Of a DNA stretch of 40,448 nucleotides, positions 16,688-25,530 are shown one piece after another; position 1 is the first letter of the stretch; each line of letters opens with the position of its first letter. This DNA is from Hyphomicrobiales bacterium (GTDB lineage: Bacteria; Pseudomonadota; Alphaproteobacteria; Rhizobiales; Xanthobacteraceae): assembly GCA_003169835.1 (NCBI GenBank), contig PNAI01000038.1, positions 1 through 40,448 on the forward strand, read 5' to 3'. The notes under the pieces are model-generated. The model did not search any database. It was not told the DNA's origin and saw nothing but the letters and a program-made list of their open reading frames with translations. The position numbers were made by a program, and so were the translations under genes.

Positions 16688-17873
16688 TCTCGGGGAACTG
16701 GTGCAGGCGCGGGCCGGGCCCGTTACCGCCGATAAAGTAATTGTCGCACAGCCAGTTCAAGTAGCCGCCGTGGATATACGTCGGATGCACGACGATGTTC
16801 ATGTCCTTGGCGATGGTCCACGGCTCGTCGTCACGCACCAGCGGACGTTCGACCAGATCGTAGCCTTGGCCATGACAATAGAGCCGCGCTTCTTCGGGCC
16901 GGCCGTTCTTGCGCATGAAGGCGTTGAACGTGTCCCAGATTTCCTTGCAAGTCGTACCTGGCTTGAGCATGTCGAGCGTTACTTTTCGCGACTCGATACA
17001 GAACGCAAGTTCGTCCTTCATCTGCTGCGGCACCTTGCCGACCACACAGGAGCGGCCAAGCTCGGTGTACATTCCGCCGGGTCCTGAGTCTTCGACCAGC
17101 AGCGCAATCTGGTCGCCCGTCTCGATCACGCGGTTCTGCACGTGGCGCTGGCCGAATTTCGAGGGCGTGCCGAGCGGCATCGAGGCGCAAAGATAGATTC
17201 CGTTTTCGCTGCCGTGGACCTGGCTGTAAAACTGTGCGGCTGCGGCAACTTCAGTGTCGCGCATGCCGGGTTTCACCGCGGAGAACGCCGCCTGCATCGC
17301 GCGGTCCTGCATGAGAGCTGCGCGGCGGACGAGTTCCATCTCCTCGGGACTTTTTATGACTTTGATGCGGTCGACCATTTCGCTGGCATCGACGAAACGC
17401 GCGCCGGCGAGATGGCGTTTGACGTAATCCACCATCGCGTAGGACATCTGATAGGTACCAACGAGGCCGATCGTTCCCTTGGCGAACGGCTCCAGCGCCT
17501 TGGCGGCAAGCTCCGGATCGTAGTCCTTGGTGTAATGCGCCGATGCATAGCTCGGCGTGGTCATGATATTCTTGACGCCGCGCCAGGTATCGCTCGAGTG
17601 CGCCGTGATCTGATTGCCGCCGAACGGCCCCTGCGCCACAACCGTCATCTCGTCGTCACGCGGGAAGATCACCGTGTTGGGGTAACCGTTGGTCGCCGGC
17701 ATATCGGTGAAATACTTGACATAGCCGCCCATGTGATCGTTGTTGTTCTGCATCAGCAGGACGTCGATCTTGTCACGAGCCATGGCGGCGCGCACGGCCT
17801 TCCACCGGCGCTCGAGTTCGGCGGTCGAAATCGGCGTCTGCAGGCGCTCGCTCAGTCCATTACCAGCACTCAT
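16668..17873 (-). CDS. M24-family (creatinase/Xaa-Pro peptidase fold) protein with altered metal ligands
   Basis: The 401-residue protein has the creatinase-type N-terminal domain (residues 1 to about 170) and a pita-bread catalytic domain (about 180-401). Landmarks are RIKVIKSPEEMELVRRAA, the family helix leading into the catalytic domain, GDQIALLVEDSGPGGMYTELGRS, and CHGQGYDLVERP with the conserved His334. Aligned by eye to the metallopeptidase ligand set Asp-Asp-His-Glu-Glu, this protein has Asp262, Glu271, His334, His363 (in NIVVHPTYI) and Cys376 or Asp377. It is therefore unlikely to be an ordinary dinuclear prolidase; creatinase itself lost its metal site, so a C-N or other lyase/hydrolase role is possible. 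Start 17873 has AGAGGA upstream. It has no operon partner and overlaps the preceding gene tail-to-tail. Confidence 0.85.
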   Translation of the reverse strand: MSAGNGLSERLQTPISTAELERRWKAVRAAMARDKIDVLLMQNNNDHMGGYVKYFTDMPATNGYPNTVIFPRDDEMTVVAQGPFGGNQITAHSSDTWRGVKNIMTTPSYASAHYTKDYDPELAAKALEPFAKGTIGLVGTYQMSYAMVDYVKRHLAGARFVDASEMVDRIKVIKSPEEMELVRRAALMQDRAMQAAFSAVKPGMRDTEVAAAAQFYSQVHGSENGIYLCASMPLGTPSKFGQRHVQNRVIETGDQIALLVEDSGPGGMYTELGRSCVVGKVPQQMKDELAFCIESRKVTLDMLKPGTTCKEIWDTFNAFMRKNGRPEEARLYCHGQGYDLVERPLVRDDEPWTIAKDMNIVVHPTYIHGGYLNWLCDNYFIGGNGPGPRLHQFPEIIVEVG

Positions 17874-18579
17874 GGGTTCCTCTGGCTTGTTCCGGTTGGC
17901 GGCACATTAGGAAAAAGCGCGCTAACAATGCAATGGGTTTTGCGCGTTGCGAGCGATGTCGGCCATGAGGCGCGTGCGAACAAAATTCTTAATCGCCGTT
18001 CGAGCGCCGATGGACGGTTGAAGATTGATGATCGCGCGGGCTGCAGCCGACAGCCGACCGCAAGAATAGTCGTCGCGCGGTTCGATCAAGAGACAATTGA
18101 AAGCGCCGGCGCGGGTTGCGCCCGCTTGCAAATTCTCGTGCCCGCAGGCACGCGCCCCGGCGTGTGCGCCATCAACCTGTCGTGAGTCCGTCGTGATGAT
18201 TTTTCGCTCGCTTTTCGGACCGCGCGGCGGAATGCGCTGAAACCTCGCCATCAACTCATGTGGTGATGAACGCATCGTGCATCTGGCCAATTCACGCTTG
18301 CGTTGCATTAACCCGTTGAGAGCGACGGGTAAGACTTTGAGACAAATGCATTTTCGAGAACGTAAAGCCGCATCGGTGGTTTCGCAGGCACATTGTGGCG
18401 AATTAACAGGCTCGCCTTTTTGGGTGTAAGGCTGTGATATATCGAACGTAAACGTGTATGCGGACTTACCGTTCAACATATATAGTGGATGGCAAGGACA
18501 TTGCGGCAGAATCCGCTAAAAAGCCGTTTTGTGTCACTTAGCTAACAGTGGGCGTTTTCGAGTAAAGTATCCCTGACAG
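17874..18579. other. Gene-poor 0.7-kb intergenic region
   Basis: This stretch separates the divergent M24 and PBP genes. I see no convincing coding region. The longest frame, 17922-18479 on the minus strand, lacks a ribosome binding site and any family resemblance. Several small inverted repeats are present: GCGGG/CCCGC at 18111-18125, GTGCC/GGCAC at 18138-18151, and ACCCGT/ACGGGT at 18311-18330. None has a T-run. The 18360-18580 half is AT-richer and probably carries the PBP promoter. A small RNA cannot be excluded. Confidence 0.5.
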
Positions 18580-21486
18580 ATGGACGCGATCCTCATCAAA
18601 ATCTTTGCGACGGCGCTCACGTTGAGCCAAGTCGCGACCCGCCCCGAGGCGGTGAAAACGCAATTTGACCCGGTGCAAGATCAGGGCGAAGTCGTGCAGC
18701 TGCTGCGCGACGGCTGCAGGCACATGATCAAGGCGTTCGATATCGAGAATCTCGACATCGACGATCTGATCTCGACCGCGATGGCCGACAAGCGAACAAC
18801 CTCGGGCGAGATCGCCGCGTTTCGCGGCATCAAGTTTGACGATCTCTTCATCGCGTACAAACAATTCTGCAAGAACGAGCAAGTGGCAAATTCGCCGTTC
18901 GTGGCGCGTGAAGTGATTGAGTTCTACAACAAGACCGCAACCGATCTGCCCGACCACTCCAAGCTCAAGGGCATGCGATTGCCGGGCACGACCTTCGTGA
19001 TCGACGCCAAGGGCCAAAATTATGCCGAGCTCTATGAGCCCGACAGTCGGCGCGTCTGGGTTCCCTTAAGCGATATTCCCACCACGGTGCAGGCGGCGTT
19101 CATCGCGGCTGAGGACAAACGCTTTCGTCAGCACAAGGGCATCGACGAGCGCAGCGTGATACGCGCTTTCATCGGTGCGTTTGGCCAGTCCGGACGGCCG
19201 CAAGGCGGCTCGACCATCACGCAGCAATTGGCGAAGAACTTGCTGGTGGGCGACACGGTTTCCTATGAACGCAAGATCCGCGAGATGATCGTGGCCTCGC
19301 GCATGGAGAGCACGCTCAGCAAAGACGATATCCTGGAACTCTATCTCAACACCATCTTCCTCGGACGCAGTTCCTGGGGCGTCGAGATGGCCGCCAGGAG
19401 CTACTTCGGAAAATCGGTGAAAGAGCTTTCGGTGGCCGAGGGCGCTTTGCTCGCCGGATTGACCAAGGGCCCGAATGCCTACAGCCCGGACAAGAATCCG
19501 GAACGCGCGCGCGAACGCATCGCGTATGTGTTGAGTCGCATGCAAGAGGACGGCGCCATCGACGCCGCCAAGTTGAAAGAGGCGCTGAGCAAGACGACGA
19601 GCGTTACCCCCGCCAACAGCGGGCGGCGCGACAGCGGATACCATTTCGTGGATCAGGTCAGCCGCGAGGCCAAGGCGGTGGCTAACATCGACAGCCTTAC
19701 CAATGCCACCTATTCGGTGCGCACCACCATCCGGCCTGAACTGCAACGCGCGGCGGAAACCTCGCTGCAGAACGGCCTTGCCCGCTTCGAGGCTTCAAGC
19801 GGCCGCAGCGCGTTCTACAACGCCGAAATCAACCTTTCTGTCGCCATTCGCCGCCTCGACGCGCGCCCGGTGCCCGGACCGGCGAAGCCGAATTGGCAGC
19901 GAGCGCTCGAGAACGCGCGGCTTCCGCTCTACGACGTGCATTGGACTCCGGCCATCGTTATCGACCTTCGCAGCAAGGCCGCGCCTACGCCGGCGCCCGC
20001 CAAAAACGCCAAGCCGGGCAAGAACAGCCCGCCCCCCGCGCCGATCGCCCAAGCGGCTGGCGGCGGGCTGCGGGTCGGTCTGAAGAACGGCAGTACGCTG
20101 CCGCTGAGCACCGGCGGGACCATGCGCCGCGATCTCAAGCTCTACGACGTCGTGTATGTGAACGTGGTCGATGCCAAGGGCAAAGATGGCGCGCGCGCCG
20201 AATTGCGCGTGCGGCCGCAGGTGCAGGGCGCGGCCGTGGTGATCGACAACGCCACCGGAAAAATCCTCGCGATGGCGGGCGGCTTTTCCTATCCGCTGAG
20301 CCAGCTCAATCGCGCCTCGCAGGCACGCCGCCAGCCCGGCTCGGCGCTCAAGCCTCTGACCTATCTCGCAGCGCTCAACGCCGGCCTGCAGCCCGATACG
20401 CTGGTCGACGACGAGCCGATCACGCTGCCGCCGATCGGCAATTCGCCGAACGCGCAGGAGAAAGATTACTGGACGCCAAAGAATTACGACGGCACGTCGT
20501 CGGGCACTATCACGCTGCGCCGCGCGCTGGAGAATTCGAAGAACCAGGTGACCGCGCGCCTGCTTGATGGCGGAATTGCCGCAGCTCCGGAAGACAGCCT
20601 CGACAAAGTCTGCGCGATCGCGGTCGAAGCAAAGATTTATAACCAGTGCGAACGCTACTACCCATTCGTGCTCGGTGCTCAGCCGGTACGGCCGATTGAT
20701 CTGGCAGTGTTCTATGCCATGGTCGCCAACGAAGGCGGCCGGCCGACACCGTACACGATCGACTCGATCGAAAAGGATGGCAACGTCGTCTATCGCCATG
20801 CGCCGCAGCCGCTGGTGCAGATGACCCAGGCCGACCGGCCCGCGCTCTATCAATTGAAGACTATGCTGCAGGGCGTGCTGGCGCGCGGCACGGCTTATCA
20901 AATCCACAATCTTTCGCTTTATGTCGGCGGCAAGACCGGCACCAGCGACGAAGAGAACGACGCGTGGTTCGCGGGCTTTACCAACAACGTGACGGTGGTG
21001 GTGTGGGTCGGCTACGACAACGCCGACATGCGACAGCGCCGCACGCTGGGCGGCGGACGTACCGGCTCGAATACAGCAATTCCGATCTGGCTGCCGATCA
21101 TGCAAGCGGTATGGGCAAACTACGCGCCGCAAACCGCGCTGCGCGGTCCTTCGCCCGAGGCGGCAAAGCAATTGGTCGCAAGGCCGATCGATCTGCAGAG
21201 CGGCGAGCGTCTTGAAGGCCGCAATGGGTTCATCGAGTATTATCGCGCGGACGCGTCCGGCCGGATCGCCGAGGCGCCGGCGCATCTGAGCTCACGCTAT
21301 GGCGGCTACAACGGCGGCCAAATCGGCGACAATCCGTTGTCCGCTTTGTTCAACTTCTTCGATCGCGGCGGGCCGTCGGGCAGCCCGCGCGACAGCATCC
21401 GCCCGCCCGCATCCGTGCCGAACGCCGGCCCGCCGCCGTCACGCGGACCGCCGCGGATCGAGTTCCTCGACAGGCTGTTCCGCTAA
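18580..21486 (+). CDS. Bifunctional penicillin-binding protein, PBP1A family
   Basis: This 968-residue class A PBP polymerises lipid II and cross-links the stem peptides in the periplasm. The GT51 domain shows catalytic Glu178 in AAEDKRFRQHKGID, then GGSTITQQLAKNLL, RKIREMIVASRMEST and GRSSWGVEMAARSYFGK. The transpeptidase has the SxxK serine Ser588 in QPGSALKPLTY, SKN at Ser653 in ENSKNQ, and KTGT at Lys785. A Pro/Ala linker at about 465-490 lies between the domains, and the C-terminus is Pro/Gly-rich. The N-terminus is odd: only a short hydrophobic stretch (ILIKIFATALTLSQVA) precedes an extra domain of about 90 residues. An in-frame TGA at 18574 rules out a longer start. A short signal/anchor is possible. 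It is not obviously in an operon with the next gene (89-nt gap). Confidence 0.93.
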   Translation: MDAILIKIFATALTLSQVATRPEAVKTQFDPVQDQGEVVQLLRDGCRHMIKAFDIENLDIDDLISTAMADKRTTSGEIAAFRGIKFDDLFIAYKQFCKNEQVANSPFVAREVIEFYNKTATDLPDHSKLKGMRLPGTTFVIDAKGQNYAELYEPDSRRVWVPLSDIPTTVQAAFIAAEDKRFRQHKGIDERSVIRAFIGAFGQSGRPQGGSTITQQLAKNLLVGDTVSYERKIREMIVASRMESTLSKDDILELYLNTIFLGRSSWGVEMAARSYFGKSVKELSVAEGALLAGLTKGPNAYSPDKNPERARERIAYVLSRMQEDGAIDAAKLKEALSKTTSVTPANSGRRDSGYHFVDQVSREAKAVANIDSLTNATYSVRTTIRPELQRAAETSLQNGLARFEASSGRSAFYNAEINLSVAIRRLDARPVPGPAKPNWQRALENARLPLYDVHWTPAIVIDLRSKAAPTPAPAKNAKPGKNSPPPAPIAQAAGGGLRVGLKNGSTLPLSTGGTMRRDLKLYDVVYVNVVDAKGKDGARAELRVRPQVQGAAVVIDNATGKILAMAGGFSYPLSQLNRASQARRQPGSALKPLTYLAALNAGLQPDTLVDDEPITLPPIGNSPNAQEKDYWTPKNYDGTSSGTITLRRALENSKNQVTARLLDGGIAAAPEDSLDKVCAIAVEAKIYNQCERYYPFVLGAQPVRPIDLAVFYAMVANEGGRPTPYTIDSIEKDGNVVYRHAPQPLVQMTQADRPALYQLKTMLQGVLARGTAYQIHNLSLYVGGKTGTSDEENDAWFAGFTNNVTVVVWVGYDNADMRQRRTLGGGRTGSNTAIPIWLPIMQAVWANYAPQTALRGPSPEAAKQLVARPIDLQSGERLEGRNGFIEYYRADASGRIAEAPAHLSSRYGGYNGGQIGDNPLSALFNFFDRGGPSGSPRDSIRPPASVPNAGPPPSRGPPRIEFLDRLFR

Positions 21487-21575
21487 AATTTATCGCAACC
21501 GACGTGTCGCCCGGGGCTGGTGAATTCGCCGGTATGCTGGGCTATGGTCGTCCCCGTTCGCCACCCGAGGACATG

Positions 21576-22565
21576 ATGGCAAAGCTGAAACTTTCGATCG
21601 CCACCACCGACTACGATCATTTTCGCGATTTTCGTCTTGGCACGGTGCAGGCCGAAGGCATCGAACCGACTTGGTCGATGCTCGGACATCACGAAATCTT
21701 CGCGCGCTTTACGTTTCATCGCGAATGGGATGTCGCCGAACTGTCGTTCGCAAAGTTCCTGGCGCAGGTGACGCGCAAGGATTCCGACATCATCGGCCTG
21801 CCGGTGATCTGCTCGCGGCTGTTCCGGTTTTCATCGTTTTACGTCAACAAAAACAGCAAGATCAAAACCGCGAAGGATCTCAAGGGGAAGACCATCGGCT
21901 CGCCGGAATGGGCGCACACGGCCGCAGTTTATATGCGCGGCTGGCTCAAGGACGAGCACGGCATCAAGCTGCAGGACGTGCACTGGTATCAGGCCGGCGC
22001 CAACGAAGCCGGGCGCATCGAGAAGGTCGAGCTCAATATCCCCAAGGGCGTCAAGCTCACGCGCGTTGCCGACAAATCGCTGAGCCAGATGCTCGCGTCG
22101 GGCGAGATCGACTGCGCGCTGATCGCGCGCCCGCCAGATTGTTTCCGGCAGGGCTACAAGGACGTGGTGCGGCTGTTTCCCGAATTCTGGGAGATGGAGG
22201 AGAAGTATTACGCCAGAACGAAAGTCTGGCCGATCATGCACATCATCGCGGTGCAAAGGCGCGTGCTCGACGAGAACCCGTGGGTGGCGCGCAATCTTTA
22301 CAACGCGTTTCTGGACTCCAAGCGCCGCAGCGTGGAGCGCCTCTCCGATCCCGCGGTGTCGCGCTACCCGGTGGCATGGCTGCCGACCTACACGCGGAAG
22401 ATGACCGAAATGTTCGGCGGCGACCCGTTTCCTTTTGGTGTTGAGGAAAACCGTCCGACGCTTGAACAGTTTTTGCGCTATACTTACGAGCAAGGCATCG
22501 CGCAGCGCCATGTCAAACCGGAGAATATCTTTCCGAAGGGCATCATGACGAGCGTGAGGGTGTGA
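21576..22565 (+). CDS. 4,5-dihydroxyphthalate decarboxylase-like / substrate-binding-fold protein (copy 2)
   Basis: This is a paralogue of the gene at 12563 and also exactly 329 residues. Matching landmarks are KLSIATTDYDHFRDFRLG at the start, IKTAKDLKGKTIGSPEWAHTAAVYMRGWLKDEHGI, VADKSLSQMLASGEIDCALIARPP, VRLFPEF and KVWPIMHIIAVQRRVLDENPWVA. No signal peptide precedes the first strand, so it should be cytoplasmic. The frame is open from 21504, but GAGG at 21567-21570 places the start at the second of two ATGs, 21576. Sequence identity with copy 1 is moderate, so the duplication is old or they arrived separately. No ABC transporter genes are near. As for copy 1, a decarboxylase-type enzyme is the preferred reading. 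Confidence 0.85.
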   Translation: MAKLKLSIATTDYDHFRDFRLGTVQAEGIEPTWSMLGHHEIFARFTFHREWDVAELSFAKFLAQVTRKDSDIIGLPVICSRLFRFSSFYVNKNSKIKTAKDLKGKTIGSPEWAHTAAVYMRGWLKDEHGIKLQDVHWYQAGANEAGRIEKVELNIPKGVKLTRVADKSLSQMLASGEIDCALIARPPDCFRQGYKDVVRLFPEFWEMEEKYYARTKVWPIMHIIAVQRRVLDENPWVARNLYNAFLDSKRRSVERLSDPAVSRYPVAWLPTYTRKMTEMFGGDPFPFGVEENRPTLEQFLRYTYEQGIAQRHVKPENIFPKGIMTSVRV

Positions 22566-22612
22566 GCAGTCCGGCTGGATACAACGCGTTTTGAAAACTC
22601 GCGGGACGTTTA

Positions 22613-23761
22613 ATGAAAATTCTAAAAAAGGTGAGATCGGAACTTGAGACGCCGCGCGAGGAGCGCCCGTTCGGCTCCGGGTGGCTGTCGGGATCGATCG
22701 GCCTGCTCGCCGGCGTCGTCGGCCTGCTGCTGGTGATCGTGCTGCGCAATCCGTCGATCTCATCCGTGCCGCAACTGGCCGCCGTTCATCAGAGCGTTCT
22801 GCTCAAGCCTTTCGTCTACTTCGTGCTCATCTCCGGTTTTGTGCTCGCCGCGTTGAGCCTGGTGCTGCGGAAAGACAAAACGCTTGGCGGCGCGGCGATG
22901 GTGGTGACGCTGCTTGCCACGATGATCGGGAGTCTTCCCACTCATCGCGACCTTCAGGTCGGAGGCATCTTCTTCGGTCTCGATTTTTTCATCCTGAATG
23001 TTTTGTTCACGGGCGCGCTGTTCATTCCGATCGAGCGCATCTTTGCGCACAGGAAGGATCAAATCGTTTTTCGCGAAGACTGGCGCGAGGATCTTTTCTA
23101 TTATCTGGTCTCGTCGCTGTTCGTTCAGATCCTTACTTTCCTGACGCTTGCGCCGTCGAATTTCGTCATTCACAGCCAAGACCTGAATTCCGTGCGCGCG
23201 TGGACGCGCGAGCTGCCGTGGATCGTACAGCTCATCGCGATCATGCTGCTGACCGACTTCGCGCAATACTGGCTGCATCGCGCGTTTCACCGGGTACCGT
23301 TCCTGTGGGGCTTCCATTCCGTGCATCATTCCGCCAGGTCGATGGACTGGGTCGCGGGCGCGCGTATGCATTTTCTGGAGATCATCATCCTGCGCAGCGT
23401 GACCGCAACGCCTGCGCTGATCATCGGCTTCGACGAATCCGCGCTGTAGGCCTACATGCTGCTCGTTTATGTCTCCTCAACGTTCATCCACTCGAATGTT
23501 GGGACTAACTTTGGCTTTCTTGAAAAAATCCTGGTATCCCCGCGCTTCCACCATTGGCATCACGGCATCGAGAAGGAAGCGACCGACGTGAATTTCGCGA
23601 TTCATTTTCCATTCCTCGATCGGCTGTTCGGCAAGCACCATCTGCCGGAGGGCAAGTGGCCCGCCGCGTATGGCATCGAGGGCCATCCCGTTCCGAGGGG
23701 TTACTGGAAACAGCTGCTTTACCCGTTCCGGCGAAAAACCGAGCAGCGTGCCGCGGAATGA
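22613..23761 (+). pseudogene. Sterol desaturase / fatty acid hydroxylase family, split by in-frame TAG
   Basis: Read through one stop codon, this is a 382-codon member of the membrane di-iron fatty acid hydroxylase (sterol desaturase) superfamily. It has an N-terminal membrane region of about four helices and three histidine clusters: HRAFH and HSVHH before the stop, HHWHHG after it. The TAG at 23447-23449 lies in the same frame, between ESAL and AYMLLVYVSSTFIHSNVG. Homologues usually carry Gln at such a position, so a single CAG-to-TAG change explains it. Translation stopping there would give 278 residues without the third histidine cluster, which should be inactive. The rest of the frame is intact, with no other lesion, so the mutation is recent, or it is a sequencing error, or the codon is suppressed. 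Confidence 0.9.
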
Positions 23762-23815
23762 CAGCGAGGCGGCTTTCCGTGTTATAGTAACCCGATCGAA
23801 TTGAAGAGACAGCAT

Positions 23816-24772
23816 ATGCCTAGACACAAGAACTACGTCCCGCATGGCGTGATCCCCGCGGTCATCCTGCCGTTTCACGACGATCTTTCGATTGATGAGG
23901 CGAGCTTCCGCAAGCACCTGCGCGATGTGGCGGCGATCGGAGGCCTGTCCGGGATCACCATCAATGCGCATTCGACAGAGGTCGCTTCCTGCACCTTCGA
24001 CGAACAAAAGCGTGTGCTCGACATCGCGCAGGACGAGAACGGCGCGCGGTTGCCGATCATCAACGGCATATGGGCGGACGGCAGCCTTGAGGCCGCACGC
24101 ATCGCACGCATGGCGACCGCTGGCGGCGCGTCTGCGCTGCTGGTGTTTCCGCCGGCGACGTTCACGCTTGGGCAATCGCCCGCCATGGCGCTTGCGCATT
24201 TCAAACGCATCGCCGATGCGAGCGATCTGCCGATCATCGCATTCCAATATCCGCACGCGACCGGCCAGGGCTATCCGAACGAGACGTTGCTGCGCATGGT
24301 CGAGGAAATCCCGTCCATCCGCGCGATCAAGGATTGGGCCGGCACCGTGCAACAGCACGAATGGCATGTGCGCACGCTACAGAGCCTGCCGCGGCCGGTG
24401 ACTGTGCTTTCGACGCAAAGCTCGTGGCTGCTCAGCTCATTGGTGCTCGGCTGCAAGGGCCTGCTCTCAGGCAGCGGCAGCGTCATTCCGGATTTGCAGG
24501 CGGCATTGTTTCGTGCCGTGCAGGGGAATGACTTGGCGACCGCGCGCGGCCTCAACGACAGGATTTATCCTTTGGCAAGCGTGTTCTATGCACAGCCCTG
24601 GGCCGACATGCACAACCGCATGAAGGAAGCGCTGGTGCTGCTTGGCCGTCTGCCGCGCGCAGTCGTGAGGCCGCCGCTGGTCAAGCTGGAAGCGGCAGAA
24701 ATCCAGAAAATCAAAAGCGCGCTGGTAGAAGCCGGGCTGTTGTCGAAAGCCAAGGCGCGCGACGCGGCCTAG
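23816..24772 (+). CDS. Dihydrodipicolinate synthase (DapA)/N-acetylneuraminate lyase family protein
   Basis: This 318-residue class I aldolase-type protein belongs to the DapA superfamily, whose members add or remove pyruvate or related keto acids through a Schiff base. The barrel strands and the Schiff-base lysine Lys172 in IRAIKDWAG are clear. The partner tyrosine is in FQYPHATG near residue 143. The GTTGE-like substrate loop of true DapA is replaced by NAHSTE, so lysine biosynthesis is unlikely; a catabolic aldolase or hydratase-aldolase is more probable. The frame begins with TTG at 23801, but the ATG at 23816 has GAAGAGA at good spacing and a family-like N-terminus. Its stop overlaps the stop region of the convergent ModA-like gene by 4 nt. 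Confidence 0.87.
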   Translation: MPRHKNYVPHGVIPAVILPFHDDLSIDEASFRKHLRDVAAIGGLSGITINAHSTEVASCTFDEQKRVLDIAQDENGARLPIINGIWADGSLEAARIARMATAGGASALLVFPPATFTLGQSPAMALAHFKRIADASDLPIIAFQYPHATGQGYPNETLLRMVEEIPSIRAIKDWAGTVQQHEWHVRTLQSLPRPVTVLSTQSSWLLSSLVLGCKGLLSGSGSVIPDLQAALFRAVQGNDLATARGLNDRIYPLASVFYAQPWADMHNRMKEALVLLGRLPRAVVRPPLVKLEAAEIQKIKSALVEAGLLSKAKARDAA

Positions 24773-25461
24773 CGAAATCCCAAACGTTCGCGCAACTCGT
24801 GCGCGGCGGGGCTCGTCATCATCGCCGCAAATTTTTGTGCCAGTGCGGGCTCACGCGCATTGGCACAAATCCCGATTGTATAGATCGTCACCAGTTCGAA
24901 CTCCTTGGGCAGAAGGCCCACGAGCGTCGCGCCTGACGTTGCGAGGATTTCAGTTATCTGGGTGCACCCAATTGGACGGCCGCCTTTAACCGCAGCAAGC
25001 TCGCGCATGGCGGTGGTGCCGTTCGGGAACACCCGCAGGCGGTTTTTAAGTTCTTCGGTCAGCCCGAGCGCCTCGATCACCTTGGCAAAATGGATTCCTG
25101 CAGTCGCGAGCTTCGGATCGGGGAAGTAGACGCCATCGGCCGCGCGCAAAGCGTTGCGCAGCGCGCCGGCGTCACCGATCTGTGGCGCGGGATCGCCGGT
25201 GCGCACCGCCACCGCCGTCAGAACAGGCCCGATATCGGTGGCAGATCCTGCAACGACGTGACCCGTGCGCGCGAGTTCCGCAATCAGCGCCTGGGTTAAG
25301 ATCAGCATGTCGGCCGGCGCTCCGCCAAGCAGCTTGTCGCGCATGGCGCCGACCGCGCCGAATGTCCCTTCGATCTCGCAGCCGGTCTGCGCTTTGAATT
25401 GAGAGCTCAGCGCGTGAACCAGCCCCTGTGCCGCGCCACCGCTCAAGATTTTCAATTGCAT
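24769..25461 (-). CDS. ModA-like substrate-binding-fold protein without signal peptide
   Basis: This 230-residue protein resembles the molybdate-binding protein ModA and related type II binding proteins: LKILSGGAAQGLVHALSSQFKAQTG at the start, GAVGAMRDKLLGGAPADMLILTQALIAELARTG, then DPKLATAGIHFAKVIEALGL and a C-terminal TSPAAHELRERLGF. The typical ModA start (AASL followed by a signal-peptide remnant) is replaced, and the protein begins directly at the first strand, so it has no export signal and no lipobox. No modB/modC genes are present. It may be a cytoplasmic binding or sensing protein or have lost its transporter. It is divergent from the shikimate dehydrogenase gene (69-nt gap) and overlaps the DapA-family gene end by 4 nt. 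Confidence 0.85.
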   Translation of the reverse strand: MQLKILSGGAAQGLVHALSSQFKAQTGCEIEGTFGAVGAMRDKLLGGAPADMLILTQALIAELARTGHVVAGSATDIGPVLTAVAVRTGDPAPQIGDAGALRNALRAADGVYFPDPKLATAGIHFAKVIEALGLTEELKNRLRVFPNGTTAMRELAAVKGGRPIGCTQITEILATSGATLVGLLPKEFELVTIYTIGICANAREPALAQKFAAMMTSPAAHELRERLGFR

Positions 25462-25530
25462 GTGCGCTCATCCCATTGCCGTGAGGATAGGATTACGCGT
25501 AAAGCTTCGCGTGTGTCGAGAGAGAACGTT

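Noticed and set aside
16668..17873. Assignment as a DMSP lyase DddP or ordinary prolidase
   Set aside because: The ligand residues differ from prolidase, and the regions around them do not match DddP by eye; only the fold is supported.
17922..18479. A 185-codon open frame on the minus strand in the gene-poor region
   Set aside because: It has no ribosome binding site and no recognisable domain, and its cysteine- and arginine-rich composition looks random. Open frames of this length arise easily at this GC content.
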